DNA of 33,117 bases, taken from positions 1 to 33,117 of the forward strand of contig NZ_WHNX01000028.1 of the NCBI RefSeq assembly GCF_009362815.1. The letters run 5' to 3'. The notes beneath the pieces were generated by a model that was given only the letters and a program-made list of their open reading frames with translations, made no database searches and was not told the origin of the DNA. Below, one piece after another: positions 23,903 through 33,117 of the stretch. Made by a program: the position numbers and the translations under genes. The stretch comes from Alkalibaculum sporogenes (lineage in GTDB: Bacteria > Bacillota > Clostridia > Eubacteriales > Alkalibacteraceae). How positions within the stretch are numbered: position 1 is the first letter of the stretch; each line of letters begins with the position of its first letter.

Positions 23903-24014
23903 GCAGATTGCTTCGACCGCTTTGCGGTCTCAGTCGTTGGCACTTGCTCATAGAATTCATTTCCTTTTCTCGTGCAAGCTCGGAAAATGACTTGAATTCT
24001 GCGAGCCAATCTGC
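23903..24014. repeat. Compound palindromic element upstream of wrbA-like gene
   Basis: Outer arms GCAGATTG (23903-23910) and CAATCTGC (24007-24014) enclose two inner hairpins: GACCGC-TTT-GCGGTC (23915-23929), and AGAATTCA with TGAATTCT (23952-23959 and 23993-24000), the latter extended by TTTCC/GGAAA. The base composition is richer in GC than its surroundings. It may be a mobile intergenic repeat or a structured RNA in the leader of the following gene. Confidence 0.5.
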
Positions 24015-24078
24015 TGGTTCGGATATTATATCCCCAAATGGGCATAAATATTATATCTATTTAATTGGAGGGATATTA

Positions 24079-24726
24079 ATGAAAATGTTAATCTTATTTT
24101 ATTCAACTTATGGTCATACTTATAAGATGGCAGAAGCTGTAGCAGAAGGGGCAAGAGAGATTAAAGATGCTGAAGTTACTATCAAAAGAGTTCCAGAAAC
24201 TTTGCCAGTAGAGGTTATAGAGCAGATAGGCGCATTAGAGGCTCAAAGTGTATTCAGTCATATTCCTATTGTAAATACAGGAGAACTTTCTGATTACGAT
24301 GCTATTGTATTTGGTACACCTACAAGATTTGGGAATATGGCAGGACAAATGAGAAATTTCTTAGATACTACAGGTGGTCTATGGGCATCTGGTTCGTTAA
24401 TAGGAAAGGTATCAGGTGCATTTACAAGTTCCGGCACTCAACATGGCGGACAAGAATCTACTATTCTCAGCATTCATACAACATTGTTGCATCATGGGAT
24501 GATTATTGTTGGGTTACCATATAGTTTTTCAGGGCAATCTGGTGTTGACGAAGTCAAAGGTGGGAGCCCTTATGGTGCATCAACTATTGCAGGTGCGAGT
24601 GGAGAGAGACAACCAAGTAAAATAGAATTAGATGGAGCTAGATTTCAAGGAAAGCACATTGCTAGTATTACAAGTAGATTAGGAGTTCAGGGTGATCCAA
24701 TTAAGACTAGAACTTTTGATTTGTAG
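24079..24726 (+). CDS. wrbA: WrbA-type NAD(P)H:quinone oxidoreductase
   Basis: 215 aa. [25 protein letters not shown] holds the FMN phosphate loop of the WrbA/flavodoxin family. It is followed by [34 protein letters not shown], a HHGM segment and [12 protein letters not shown], all hallmarks of WrbA. The enzyme reduces quinones by two electrons and protects against oxidative stress. The ATG at 24079, behind GGAGGG, is the right start. The open frame extends 65 codons upstream through the palindromic element but that part shows no family similarity. Confidence 0.94.
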   Translation: MKMLILFYSTYGHTYKMAEAVAEGAREIKDAEVTIKRVPETLPVEVIEQIGALEAQSVFSHIPIVNTGELSDYDAIVFGTPTRFGNMAGQMRNFLDTTGGLWASGSLIGKVSGAFTSSGTQHGGQESTILSIHTTLLHHGMIIVGLPYSFSGQSGVDEVKGGSPYGASTIAGASGERQPSKIELDGARFQGKHIASITSRLGVQGDPIKTRTFDL

Positions 24727-24829
24727 ATTAAATTGAGTCACTGGACAAATATTTGTATGTTTTTTTATGTTTTTATTGTGTTTTTTTTGACAAACTATTA
24801 TATAATAAATAGTTAATAAAATAACTTAA

Positions 24830-24858
24830 TGGCATATCTTCTTAAATCAAGCTATAAT
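24830..24858 (+). promoter_or_regulatory. Possible promoter of 24890 gene
   Basis: TATAAT at 24853-24858 with TGGCAT 17 bp upstream, 31 bases before the ATG. A second candidate is TTGACA at 24787, but it lacks a well-placed -10. Confidence 0.45.
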
Positions 24859-24889
24859 AATAGTAAGATGTATTTTAGGGGGTGAGTCA

Positions 24890-25918
24890 ATGAAGTTGCA
24901 AGAATATCTAAACATGCAAAATGAATACCTAATTAAGAATTTGTCCCTAAGTGAAAACGTTTACCAGACTATTGATAAAGACGTATATAAAGAACTGTAT
25001 AATCATTTTACTAATACTACAGAAGCTTTTCACTTATTAACTTATTCAAATGATTCTGATTTTCACAGTACTGAGTTCTATGTAATGACTAACGAATTAA
25101 TGCTAGACAGCTGTTCAATAATTAATAATGATGATGTTAAACTCCAGATTAATTATAATGAAAATACATTAGTGTTTACATTAAACCTTCAAGAATCTAA
25201 GACCAAGGTACCTATTGTATTTGATTTGGTGGATAAACAGATTAGTTTTGAATTGTCACAGTTGCTAAAACAAAAATATATTAATCTGCACTTTTTATCA
25301 TGTACAGATAGTGTGTTGAACACAGATCATTCAGTAAAGGTATTCATTACGGAAAAAATAAAGTCTAAAATTTTAGAATCTTTAGAGTTATTCTTAAATT
25401 ATTATAACTTAGAGGAACAAGAACCTATAGTTAATTTTGAAGACTTATTAATTAGCACAGAAACATCGTATTTAAAGATTACGATAAATCGTAATGATGT
25501 GGAGACGATGAACGTTAGCAAATACGAGATTATGTTAAAAACACTTTATCCTAACGTCCTCATGACTCACAATTTTCATGAAAATGTCGACTTGGTTATA
25601 AACGGATACGAAGATGATACTAGGGAAATATGGCAAATTCCAGAGGTAAGGAAATTTGTTAAAAAGTTGAACAAAAGATTTGATCAATGGTTTTACTTCT
25701 TGGATAAAAACTCTGATAGCTTGTACTGGCTGACAATGTGTCTATGCGGTAAGGGTTTTGGAGAAAAAGATAAGTTATTAATGAACAATCTAGCATTTAA
25801 TGATTTTATCAATGATCAGTTAAAGAGCTTAAGTGAACTGTGTTACTATTTAAATGATCCCAATAAATACAATGAAATTAAAGAAGGCGTATTTATTTAT
25901 TATGGGATAATAGTATAA
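24890..25918 (+). CDS. Hypothetical protein, possible CRR6-like C-terminal region
   Basis: 342 aa, with AGGGGGTGAG upstream of the ATG. No signal or membrane segments. Residues 1 to about 195 are unrecognised (mixed helix and strand). Around residues 225-280, VDLVINGYEDDTREIWQIPEVRKF followed by WFYFLDKNSDSLYWLTMCLC resembles short proteins annotated with a chlororespiratory-reduction-6-like domain in Firmicutes. This link is from memory and weak. A single-gene unit with its own terminator. Confidence 0.6.
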   Translation: MKLQEYLNMQNEYLIKNLSLSENVYQTIDKDVYKELYNHFTNTTEAFHLLTYSNDSDFHSTEFYVMTNELMLDSCSIINNDDVKLQINYNENTLVFTLNLQESKTKVPIVFDLVDKQISFELSQLLKQKYINLHFLSCTDSVLNTDHSVKVFITEKIKSKILESLELFLNYYNLEEQEPIVNFEDLLISTETSYLKITINRNDVETMNVSKYEIMLKTLYPNVLMTHNFHENVDLVINGYEDDTREIWQIPEVRKFVKKLNKRFDQWFYFLDKNSDSLYWLTMCLCGKGFGEKDKLLMNNLAFNDFINDQLKSLSELCYYLNDPNKYNEIKEGVFIYYGIIV

Positions 25919-25931
25919 AAGTCAGTTATTT

Positions 25932-25970
25932 AACCTGTAGGAGTTTATAAACTCTACAGGTTATTTTTTT
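25932..25970 (+). terminator. Terminator after 24890 gene
   Basis: AACCTGTAG and CTACAGGTT are the outer arms of a stem that extends through AGTTT/AAACT, followed by A and seven T. Confidence 0.93.
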
Positions 25971-26360
25971 AAGATTAGGTTGCTAAGGGCTAATTTTTCT
26001 ATTTTGATTTAATCTCCTTTAGAGTTGATATTATTATATGGTTAGCATAGTAGAGTTGTATTATAATAGATATCAGAACTGATATTTAAAGATTGTGTGA
26101 AATAATTTTTGGTAACAATATGATTTATAGTAATCATTATGGGTATATATTAATTAAAAAGTTAGTCTTATAGACATAAAAATCTATGGAGTTTTTTTAT
26201 ACTAAGACTTTCTATAGAAGGTTGCTGCTTTATAGTTATTATATACTTAAATCAGGTTAACTAAGGTTACCTGATTTTTACATCGAAATTATTGCTATTG
26301 TACCTATTATAAAAAAATACCAGCAACTATAAGGTATTTAAAGCAAGGGAGGATACTATA
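25971..26360 (+). other. Long non-coding region before dnaJ with several stem-loops
   Basis: No gene. Three hairpins are visible: ATATCAG/CTGATAT at 26070-26085, AGTCTTA/TAAGACT at 26164-26209 with TAGA/TCTA inside, and the terminator at 26249-26279. No CIRCE or CtsR heat-shock operator was found. The region may hold a regulated leader or small RNA. Confidence 0.4.
26249..26279 (+). terminator. Hairpin terminator upstream of dnaJ
   Basis: AAATCAGGT and ACCTGATTT form a perfect 9-bp stem, with the T-run partly in the 3' arm. It lies about 80 bases before dnaJ, while the previous gene already has its own terminator at 25932, so it may end a short transcript arising in the gap or act as an attenuator. 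Confidence 0.6.
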
Positions 26361-27290
26361 TTGAAGTACAAAGATTATTATGAAGTATTAGGGGTAGACA
26401 AAAAAGCAACACAAGAGGATATAAAAAAATCATATAGAAAATTAGCAATGAAGTATCATCCGGATACTAACCCAAATAATAAAGCTACAGATGAAAAGTT
26501 TAAAGATATTAATGAGGCATATGAAGTTCTTGGAGATACAGAAAAGAGAAGTAAATACGACCAATTTGGTTCTCAAAGTCAATTCCAAGGAGGTGCAGAT
26601 TTTGACCCATCGAAATATGGGTTTGGTGGACAAAATACTCAATATAAATATAGCAGTGGTGGAGATAGTGACTTTAGTGATTTTTTCAATGCCTTTTTTG
26701 GAGGAGGAGCAGATTTCGATGTAGAAAATATGTTTCATTCTTCTCGTGGAGGTCGACAAAGAGCAGTAAAGGGAAATGACGCAGAATTAGATGTGAAAAT
26801 AACACTTGAAGAAGGTTATAGTGGAGTACAAAAAAATCTTTCTCTTAGAATTGGAGATGAAACTAAATCTTTGAATTACAAAGTTCCCAAAGGAATACAA
26901 GAAGGTGAAAAGATACGTTTAAAAGAGCAAGGGCATAAGGGTCAAGGCAATGGAAAAAATGGTGACCTCTATATAAAGTTTCAGTTTATCAAAGAGGAAA
27001 ATAGGGTTTTAGAGGGTAACAATCTTCATGTAGTAGTCGAGCTGCTACCATGGGAAGCTGCTTTGGGTACTCAAAAATCAATTAAAACATTAGAAGGAAC
27101 AATATCTGTAAAAATACCCAATGAAATTCAAACTGGCAAGAGAATACGATTAAAAAATCAAGGGTATATCGATAAACAATCTAATAAAGGAGATTTATTT
27201 ATAACAATTAAAATAATCAACCCTACTATTATAACTAAAGAGCTTAAAGAATTATTTATAAAGATGAGCGAAATTTCCGGGGAGAAATAA
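26361..27290 (+). CDS. DnaJ-class co-chaperone without zinc finger (CbpA type)
   Basis: 309 aa with a TTG start behind AAGGGAGG. The J domain (2-67) begins [15 protein letters not shown] and holds the DnaK-stimulating HPD at 33-35. A Gly/Phe/Asp-rich linker (about 70-130, [12 protein letters not shown]) leads directly to the substrate-binding C-terminal domains, with no CxxCxGxG zinc repeats. This is the type II or CbpA layout, not full DnaJ. It lies 88 bases upstream of clpB, and the two probably form one operon for disaggregation with DnaK. Confidence 0.93.
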   Translation: MKYKDYYEVLGVDKKATQEDIKKSYRKLAMKYHPDTNPNNKATDEKFKDINEAYEVLGDTEKRSKYDQFGSQSQFQGGADFDPSKYGFGGQNTQYKYSSGGDSDFSDFFNAFFGGGADFDVENMFHSSRGGRQRAVKGNDAELDVKITLEEGYSGVQKNLSLRIGDETKSLNYKVPKGIQEGEKIRLKEQGHKGQGNGKNGDLYIKFQFIKEENRVLEGNNLHVVVELLPWEAALGTQKSIKTLEGTISVKIPNEIQTGKRIRLKNQGYIDKQSNKGDLFITIKIINPTIITKELKELFIKMSEISGEK

Positions 27291-27378
27291 TTAGAATATA
27301 TAAGTGAAATTAATTTTAGGGAATTAGCTCTACTTAATCTATCTTGAATAATAATTTTAATTATAGAGGAGGTAAACT

Positions 27379-29958
27379 ATGAATATTGAAAAATTCACTG
27401 AGAAATCCCAACTAGCTATTCAAGAAGCTCAGAGTATGGCCATAAGAATGGGAAATCAAGAAATCGATGGAGAACACTTACATTTTAGTTTGTTGACTCA
27501 AGAAGAAGGCTTAATACCTAGATTGATTAACTATATGGGTATAAATCTAGAATTATATAAAAAGGATTTAGAAGAGGAAATTGCAAAATTTCCAAAAGTC
27601 TATGGTAGTGGTGCAAATAATTTGTATACTACAAGAAGACTAAATGAGTTGATTCTTAAAGCAGGAGATGAAGCAAAAACATTTAAAGATGAGTATGTAG
27701 GTGTAGAGCATATTTATATCTCTCTGTTAAAGGAGAAAGATACTCTTTCAACTAAATTATTTCAAAGACATGGAATCACTTATCAAAAGTTTATGGAAGC
27801 ACTTAGTAAAATAAGAAGTAATCAACGGATTCAAAGTAAAAATCCTGAAGAAACTTATGAAGCTTTATCTAAGTTTGGTAGAGATTTAGTTGATATGGCT
27901 AAAAGTGGAAAGTTAGATCCTGTAATAGGTAGAGATGAAGAAATAAGAAGAGTAATTAGAATACTATCTAGACGGACAAAAAATAATCCAGTTCTTATCG
28001 GAGAACCTGGTGTTGGTAAAACTGCTGTCGTAGAAGGGTTAGCACAAAGAATCTTAAAAGGAGATGTGCCCGAAGGCTTAAAAGATAAAACCATATTTGC
28101 ACTAGATATGGGGGCATTAATAGCAGGAGCAAAATTCAGAGGAGAATTTGAAGAGAGGCTAAAAGTTGTTCTAGATGAAATTCAAAAATCTGAAGGTAGA
28201 ATACTCCTGTTTATTGACGAGTTGCATACTATTGTTGGCGCAGGAAAAGCTGAAGGTGCTATGGATGCAGGGAATTTATTAAAACCTATGCTGGCACGAG
28301 GAGAACTACATTGTATAGGAGCAACTACACTAAAAGAATATAGGGAATACATTGAAAAAGATGCTGCATTAGAAAGAAGATTTCAACCAGTTATGGTCGA
28401 TCAACCAACTGTAGAAGATACTATTTCAATACTAAGAGGACTTAAAGAAAAATTCGAAATTCATCATGGCGTAAGGATTACAGACGGCGCAATAATATCT
28501 TGTGCAGTGTTATCGGATAGATATATTTCCGATAGGTTTTTACCTGATAAAGCTATTGATTTAATGGATGAGGCAGCATCGATGATTCGAACAGAAATCG
28601 ACAGTATGCCTTCAGAACTCGATGAAGTAAGCAGGCGAATTATGCAATTAGAGATTGAAAGACAAGCATTAAAAAAAGAAAAAGATATGGGATCAAAGGA
28701 AAGATTAGAAATAATTGAAAAAGATATTTCAACTCTTAAAGATAAAGCCGATGGTATGCAAGCACAGTGGGAAGCAGAGAAAAATAATATCTCTAAAGAA
28801 AAACAGATAAAACAAGATATAGAACAAGTTCAAAGAGAAATTGAACAAGCAGAGAGACAGTATAACTTAGAAAAATTAGCAGTACTAAAACATGGAAAGT
28901 TACCAGAATTAGAAAAATTATTAGTAGAGGCAAAAGAAAAACAAAATAGACAACTATTAAAAGAAGAAGTTACAGAAGAAGAGATTGCAGAGATTGTATC
29001 TAATTGGACTGGAATACCAATAACGAAATTGATTGAAAAAGAAAGAGATAAGCTATTGCAACTAGAAAGTATACTTCGAGAGAGAGTTATAGGCCAAGAA
29101 GAAGCAATAACTGCTGTAAGCGATGCAGTGTTACGTGCTAGATCTGGTTTAAAAGATATTACAAAGCCTATTGGGTCATTTATTTTTCTAGGACCTACTG
29201 GGGTAGGAAAGACAGAATTATCAAAAGCTTTAGCTGAGGCATTATTTGATAGTGAAGACAGTATCGTACGTATAGATATGTCAGAATATATGGAAAAACA
29301 CGCAGTTTCTAGGCTGATTGGTGCTCCTCCTGGTTATATAGGATACGAAGAAGGTGGACAATTAACAGAAGCTATTAGAAGAAAACCTTATTCAGTAATT
29401 TTGTTTGATGAAATAGAAAAAGCCCATCCTGAAGTATTTAATGTGTTACTACAATTATTAGATGATGGAAGACTTACAGATAGTCAAGGTAGGACAGTTA
29501 ATTTTAGTAATACAGTTGTTATTATGACTTCAAATTTAGGTAGTCAAGAATTGTTAAAGGGAATTAGTAAATCAGGAGAATTAGATAATGAAATTAGGGA
29601 GAGTGTTCTAAATAGACTTAATGAATACTTCAAACCAGAGTTTTTAAATAGAATTGACGAAATAGTTTTATTTAAGCCTTTAGGAATGGAAGAAATTATA
29701 AAAATTATTGACATTACTTTAGGCTACTTGATTCAAAAATTACGTGAGCGAAAGATAAAACTAAGTGTTACAGAAGGTGCTAAAGAATTTATGGCAAAGA
29801 CAGCTTATTCATCTACTTATGGTGCAAGACCTATAAAAAGATATATACAAAAAAACATAGAGACTGAAATTGCAAGGAAAATTATAGGTGGCACTTTAGA
29901 AGAGGGTAGTATATTAGAGATTGACATTGATAGAGAAAATTTAGTATTTAAAACATAG
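27379..29958 (+). CDS. clpB: ATP-dependent chaperone ClpB (protein disaggregase)
   Basis: 859 aa, AGAGGAGG upstream. An N-terminal Clp repeat domain (1 to about 150) precedes AAA+ module 1, with Walker A GEPGVGKT (208-215) and [14 protein letters not shown]. The long coiled-coil M domain (about 400-530) that separates ClpB from ClpC/ClpA is present. AAA+ module 2 follows, with GPTGVGKT (605-612), [16 protein letters not shown], and the [13 protein letters not shown] sensor 2 region. The length is usual. It extracts proteins from aggregates together with DnaK/DnaJ in the cytoplasm. It has no IGF-type ClpP loop that I can see, as expected. Confidence 0.97.
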   Translation: MNIEKFTEKSQLAIQEAQSMAIRMGNQEIDGEHLHFSLLTQEEGLIPRLINYMGINLELYKKDLEEEIAKFPKVYGSGANNLYTTRRLNELILKAGDEAKTFKDEYVGVEHIYISLLKEKDTLSTKLFQRHGITYQKFMEALSKIRSNQRIQSKNPEETYEALSKFGRDLVDMAKSGKLDPVIGRDEEIRRVIRILSRRTKNNPVLIGEPGVGKTAVVEGLAQRILKGDVPEGLKDKTIFALDMGALIAGAKFRGEFEERLKVVLDEIQKSEGRILLFIDELHTIVGAGKAEGAMDAGNLLKPMLARGELHCIGATTLKEYREYIEKDAALERRFQPVMVDQPTVEDTISILRGLKEKFEIHHGVRITDGAIISCAVLSDRYISDRFLPDKAIDLMDEAASMIRTEIDSMPSELDEVSRRIMQLEIERQALKKEKDMGSKERLEIIEKDISTLKDKADGMQAQWEAEKNNISKEKQIKQDIEQVQREIEQAERQYNLEKLAVLKHGKLPELEKLLVEAKEKQNRQLLKEEVTEEEIAEIVSNWTGIPITKLIEKERDKLLQLESILRERVIGQEEAITAVSDAVLRARSGLKDITKPIGSFIFLGPTGVGKTELSKALAEALFDSEDSIVRIDMSEYMEKHAVSRLIGAPPGYIGYEEGGQLTEAIRRKPYSVILFDEIEKAHPEVFNVLLQLLDDGRLTDSQGRTVNFSNTVVIMTSNLGSQELLKGISKSGELDNEIRESVLNRLNEYFKPEFLNRIDEIVLFKPLGMEEIIKIIDITLGYLIQKLRERKIKLSVTEGAKEFMAKTAYSSTYGARPIKRYIQKNIETEIARKIIGGTLEEGSILEIDIDRENLVFKT

Positions 29959-30079
29959 GAATAGGTACAAAAGATGTAAATAATATTCATTTCCCATTAA
30001 TGGGCACTAAGACTCTCGCGATTACTAAAGAAGGAATAGAATACTTTGAAACATTCATACACTATATCATGCCGGTAGG

Positions 30080-30102
30080 GGCGCACTATGTGCGCCTTTT
30101 TT
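30080..30102 (+). terminator. Terminator after clpB
   Basis: GGCGCAC-TAT-GTGCGCC is a perfect 7-bp GC-rich stem followed by six T. Confidence 0.93.
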
Positions 30103-30103
30103 A

Positions 30104-30693
30104 ATATCCTTGGGAAAAGTATCTCAACAATTATTGTAAATATATTAATCCCCGTACTAAGACTCACACTTCAATCTTTAACCTTAATAGCCACTAAATT
30201 TTACATATTTATATAAATAAATGGCTAAATGTCACGCTATATGGTTTATTTATCACATGTATCTTGTATATTTAAGTTAATTTATTATAATAAAACTAAG
30301 AGTAATCAGCAAAAAAACATACGATAAATAGAAGAGTTTGCATATTCAATTTTCTGTTATAATGTATTTGGAACAAAACATAAAGGGTAAATAAAAAAGC
30401 AATAAATATTGTTTCTTCAATGTATTTTATCAAAAATTATATTAAAGCAAAAACAATTATTTGCAAAATAATATAGTTTTATAAGTTCACATAATTTATT
30501 ATTAATGTTAATATATATATAATATAATAAATTTTATATACTTATAGTTTGAACGATATATGCTCATAATTGTCTTTCTTTTTTAATGGAATATTATTTT
30601 ATACGAGAGGGGGGAAATAGTACATTTTCCAAATGTTTAGACAATTATTGAGAGTATAAATAATAGAAACATATTACAAAGGAGGATAAAAAT
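30104..30693 (+). other. AT-rich non-coding region
   Basis: About 590 bases with very low GC and no gene. A TG-T-TATAAT extended -10 at 30355-30363 is the best promoter candidate and would give a leader of more than 300 bases to the secreted-protein gene. GAGAGGGGGG at 30605-30613 resembles a ribosome site but no frame follows it. Confidence 0.4.
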
Positions 30694-31374
30694 ATGAAAA
30701 AAGTGATTGCTTTATTGTTTTTAGCGATGATGTTTTTAAGTTTTACATCCATGGCATATGCACAAGAATCAGATTTAGGTTATGAAGACATGAACGAAAA
30801 AGAAGTAAAGGCAGAATTACTAAAAATAAGAGAAAATTTCTCAGACGAAATGAAACTAGCAGACCAATTGTCATACAATTATTCCCTAAAAACTAATGCG
30901 GAAAAAATGAATGATGATCTTCACATAGTAGCAGTATCAGAAAAAACAATAGAAGGTCAAGATTATCAACTTATTGTCTTATCAAGCGGAGTTTATAATA
31001 CTCTTACTGCAGAAGGTGGTAGCAGTGCATCTATATCAGGTGGAACACAATATACTAATGTTACTGTAAGAGCTCAACTTTATGGTACTTTAAGTAACGC
31101 ACTTACGGGTCATACATTTAGAACTATACTAAGTTATAAAGTAGGAAATGTAAATACTGTAACTGCTGCCAATCTCGGAACGCAATTTGCTACTACCAAC
31201 CAACATAGGGTGACTTTAAATCCATTGCTCTGGCAATATAATGGAAGAACCGGTCTACTTTATACTGGTGGTGGTGGTACTACTCCACTATATAATACAT
31301 TTAGGATTAAAATTGAACCAATGGCATCAAATTCTTATGCTAAGAATTTAAGATTAACGGGGTATTTATATTAA
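30694..31374 (+). CDS. Secreted protein of unknown function
   Basis: 226 aa behind AAAGGAGG. A clear signal peptide (MKKVIALLFLAMMFLSFTSMAYA) should be cut after Ala23. The mature N-terminal part (24 to about 85) is acidic and helical. From about residue 90 the chain is rich in Gly, Ser, Thr and aromatic residues and looks like beta-sheet (GGSSASISGGTQYTNVTV, YTGGGGTTPLYNTFRIKIEP). No catalytic motif or wall anchor is seen. The gene lies 85 bases before a large lipoprotein gene, separated by a hairpin, so a shared cell-surface role is possible but unproven. Confidence 0.75.
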   Translation: MKKVIALLFLAMMFLSFTSMAYAQESDLGYEDMNEKEVKAELLKIRENFSDEMKLADQLSYNYSLKTNAEKMNDDLHIVAVSEKTIEGQDYQLIVLSSGVYNTLTAEGGSSASISGGTQYTNVTVRAQLYGTLSNALTGHTFRTILSYKVGNVNTVTAANLGTQFATTNQHRVTLNPLLWQYNGRTGLLYTGGGGTTPLYNTFRIKIEPMASNSYAKNLRLTGYLY

Positions 31375-31396
31375 TACGTATATATATAACACTGGT

Positions 31397-31424
31397 AGCA
31401 CCCTGAAGCAGGATTCAGGGTGCT
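31397..31424 (+). terminator. Perfect 11-bp hairpin between secreted-protein and lipoprotein genes
   Basis: AGCACCCTGAA and TTCAGGGTGCT pair perfectly around GCAGGA. The following sequence GACAAATTAT has no T-run, so it may reduce read-through or protect the upstream message rather than fully terminate. Confidence 0.65.
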
Positions 31425-31459
31425 GACAAATTATATATAGTATGATTGGAGCTGATATA

Positions 31460-33117
31460 TTGTATAAAAGTAGTGACAAATTATGTAGAATAAAAATCAT
31501 TTTGATCATTTTTTCTGTAATGTCGTTATTATTCTTATTAGGATGCCAACAAGTTTCCATGTTGATGGATAAGACATTTCCTTCCTGGATTAAGGAGTAC
31601 GTTTCAGAAGATCCGGAGCTTTTATGGGCATATGAAAATGGATATTTCTTGGAAGAACCAATAGTAGAGGAAAAAGATGGCTTAAAAATGACTATCTGGG
31701 CTCTTTTATCTGATGATGTCCTTACACAAGTTTTAGTATCAGTTGAATCCATTGAAGATGAATACCCTGTTCCGGGCTATGCAAGAATTACAGATATAGA
31801 TGAGAAGCCAATAGAGCATTATATTTCTAAATCGGCTGCTCAAACGATTCATGGTACAGTGAGTACTGAATATATACTTTCTCCAGCTCTAGGCGAACAT
31901 AAACTTACTGTTAAACTTGGGAGTAGAGAAATTGAGTTTGAATATTTTATCCTTGGAAAACAATTGCAATTTAACAATGAAGAATTGGCGAAATTCAATA
32001 CTTCTCATAAAATTGACAAAAATATAGATGTCTCTAATGGCTCCATGTCCATAAACAAGGTGATATACACACCGTCTATGGTATATGTCAATATAACCAA
32101 TTCGGGAGCAGAACGTATTGACAATATTTTTGGTTTAGAGAATGATTTATATATCATGGCTGACGGTAAAAAATTACAAGGAGTCATTAGACAAGGGGGG
32201 GATTATGGCGATGATATCCCTTATTATCTTGCCTTTCCACGTCCTAAAAAAGCAGAAGATGTAAAAATTATCATACCTGCCCTTACTTATAAGAAGAACG
32301 TAGATTTTACATTTAGTAAATCCGATATAGGTACAACGAAGACTTTAGAAGGAACTGACCTTACTTTAAGAGACTGGCGTGTGGCAGAAGAAGGGTTGGA
32401 ACTAGATATATTACATGGAGATGGAAATTTATATGAAATAATTGATTGGGAAATTCCTAATACAGAAGTAAAATCTATTGATGTCTATGGTAGTGACCTG
32501 CGCATCAACAAAGATGATGAACATCTGATGATATATCATTTCCCTACAGCAAGGAACTCTAGCGAGTGGGAGACCGCCGATTCAGTAACTATAACCTCAG
32601 TAAAGGTTCTTCAGGAAGGACCCTGGACAATAGATTTGCCTCCTATAGAGAATGTGCAATCTGCAAAATCCCCGGAAACTGCTCAGAATCATTCATATGA
32701 TACCATGAAAGATGCTGTTGAAGCAGTAATCTCTCAAGAAGGTAAGGAGATGTACTTTGAAGGAGGAACATTTACTTACAATGCGAAGGAACCTTATGAT
32801 AATGGTAAACCTTCTTATCATATTCTTTTTTCTGTAGGCGAAGTCCAAGAAAATCAAGTGACTTCAAAAGCTTATACTGTTGGAAATGAGATAACTTCAT
32901 CTGAAGAACAAAAACTTATTAGGTCACCCGAAGCCCATGAAATGATAAAGAATGCAGAGATGAATAAGATTTTAGAGACTTATGAAGACAGAACACATTT
33001 CGTCGTCGACTTGGCAAAGAAAGAAGGCAGAGATCTGGCAGATGATGCATTTTCAATGGGATATTCCCTAGATGGATTATACAATGGAGTATGGTTCTAT
33101 GTATTCTTTAATGGTGA
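31460..33117 (+). CDS. Large lipoprotein, 3' end outside window
   Basis: The frame is open from a TTG at 31460 (TGGAG 8 bases upstream) to the end of the window, at least 552 codons. An in-frame ATG at 31442 is an alternative start. The signal peptide ends in the lipobox LLGC with Cys29. The exported part contains repeated beta-rich stretches such as VSNGSMSINKVIYTPSMVYV and LTLRDWRVAEEGLELDI. These recall immunoglobulin-like regions of Firmicutes surface proteins annotated DUF4179 or DUF5643, but this is only a likeness. The gene appears GC-richer than its upstream flank. The C-terminus is not in the window. Confidence 0.8.
   Translation, partial: MYKSSDKLCRIKIILIIFSVMSLLFLLGCQQVSMLMDKTFPSWIKEYVSEDPELLWAYENGYFLEEPIVEEKDGLKMTIWALLSDDVLTQVLVSVESIEDEYPVPGYARITDIDEKPIEHYISKSAAQTIHGTVSTEYILSPALGEHKLTVKLGSREIEFEYFILGKQLQFNNEELAKFNTSHKIDKNIDVSNGSMSINKVIYTPSMVYVNITNSGAERIDNIFGLENDLYIMADGKKLQGVIRQGGDYGDDIPYYLAFPRPKKAEDVKIIIPALTYKKNVDFTFSKSDIGTTKTLEGTDLTLRDWRVAEEGLELDILHGDGNLYEIIDWEIPNTEVKSIDVYGSDLRINKDDEHLMIYHFPTARNSSEWETADSVTITSVKVLQEGPWTIDLPPIENVQSAKSPETAQNHSYDTMKDAVEAVISQEGKEMYFEGGTFTYNAKEPYDNGKPSYHILFSVGEVQENQVTSKAYTVGNEITSSEEQKLIRSPEAHEMIKNAEMNKILETYEDRTHFVVDLAKKEGRDLADDAFSMGYSLDGLYNGVWFYVFFNG

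Noticed and set aside
23884-24078. N-terminal extension of the wrbA-like frame by 65 codons
   Set aside because: It runs through the palindromic element, has no ribosome site at its start and no family similarity. GGAGGG before the ATG at 24079 fixes the start.
26281-26360. CIRCE or CtsR operator before dnaJ
   Set aside because: Neither the TTAGCACTC inverted repeat nor GGTCAAA heptads are present.
30000-30104. 34-codon frame MGTKTLAITKEG... after clpB
   Set aside because: It lacks a ribosome site and its end lies inside the clpB terminator, so it is probably chance.
1-33117. CRISPR array, tRNA or rRNA genes
   Set aside because: No regular repeat-spacer structure was seen, and no tRNA cloverleaf or rRNA segment was recognised by eye. 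The 20-bp arrays are contiguous without spacers and belong to transposon ends.

Overview
The window is AT-rich, low-GC DNA with clostridial character. It carries strong AGGAGG-type ribosome sites, TTG and GTG starts, a glmS ribozyme, and a set of NO/O2-detoxifying proteins typical of anaerobes (flavo-diiron protein, hemerythrins, a DUF1858 redox-disulfide protein). It is probably the chromosome of an anaerobic member of the Clostridia. The species cannot be named from the sequence alone.

Layout. (1) 1-1945: a frameshifted IS1182-type transposase on the minus strand. (2) 1972-6550: housekeeping genes ispD (isoprenoid precursor), glmM, then a glmS ribozyme and glmS (UDP-GlcNAc precursor synthesis). 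(3) 6574-11400: DNA inserted just after glmS, the classical attTn7 site. It starts with four 20-bp TnsB-type repeats, a 12-bp-stem terminator and a tnsA broken by one missing T. After these comes an apparent cargo operon: a 1068-aa calcineurin-like phosphoesterase fused to a STAND/NACHT-like P-loop NTPase, with a 65-aa partner. A second Tn7-type right end, with three 20-bp repeats and again a hairpin, lies at 11271-11399. (4) 11400-15700: a decaying zone holding a Cys-rich pentapeptide-repeat protein, two paralogous CxxC/membrane proteins, a broken XRE regulator with its membrane partner, two related remnants of a DUF3888-like gene, and a DUF1361 membrane protein. (5) 15718-18953: a GNAT acetyltransferase, mgtE with a long structured leader, and a lipoprotein. 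(6) 19047-24726: an NO/oxygen-stress region with a DUF1858 protein behind a CRP/FNR-type palindrome centred at -41.5, an unknown protein plus a hemerythrin, a second hemerythrin, a methyltransferase, a flavo-diiron protein and a WrbA-type flavoprotein. (7) 24890-29958: an unknown 342-aa protein, then a CbpA-type DnaJ and ClpB. (8) 30694-33117: a secreted protein and a large lipoprotein cut by the window end.

The most interesting part is the Tn7-like remnant at attTn7 and its phosphoesterase-NTPase cargo, which looks like a candidate anti-phage module. The Walker A lysine is replaced by arginine. No intact tnsB, tnsC or tnsD is present, so the element looks immobile. Assignments to protein families come from recognisable motifs, not database searches.
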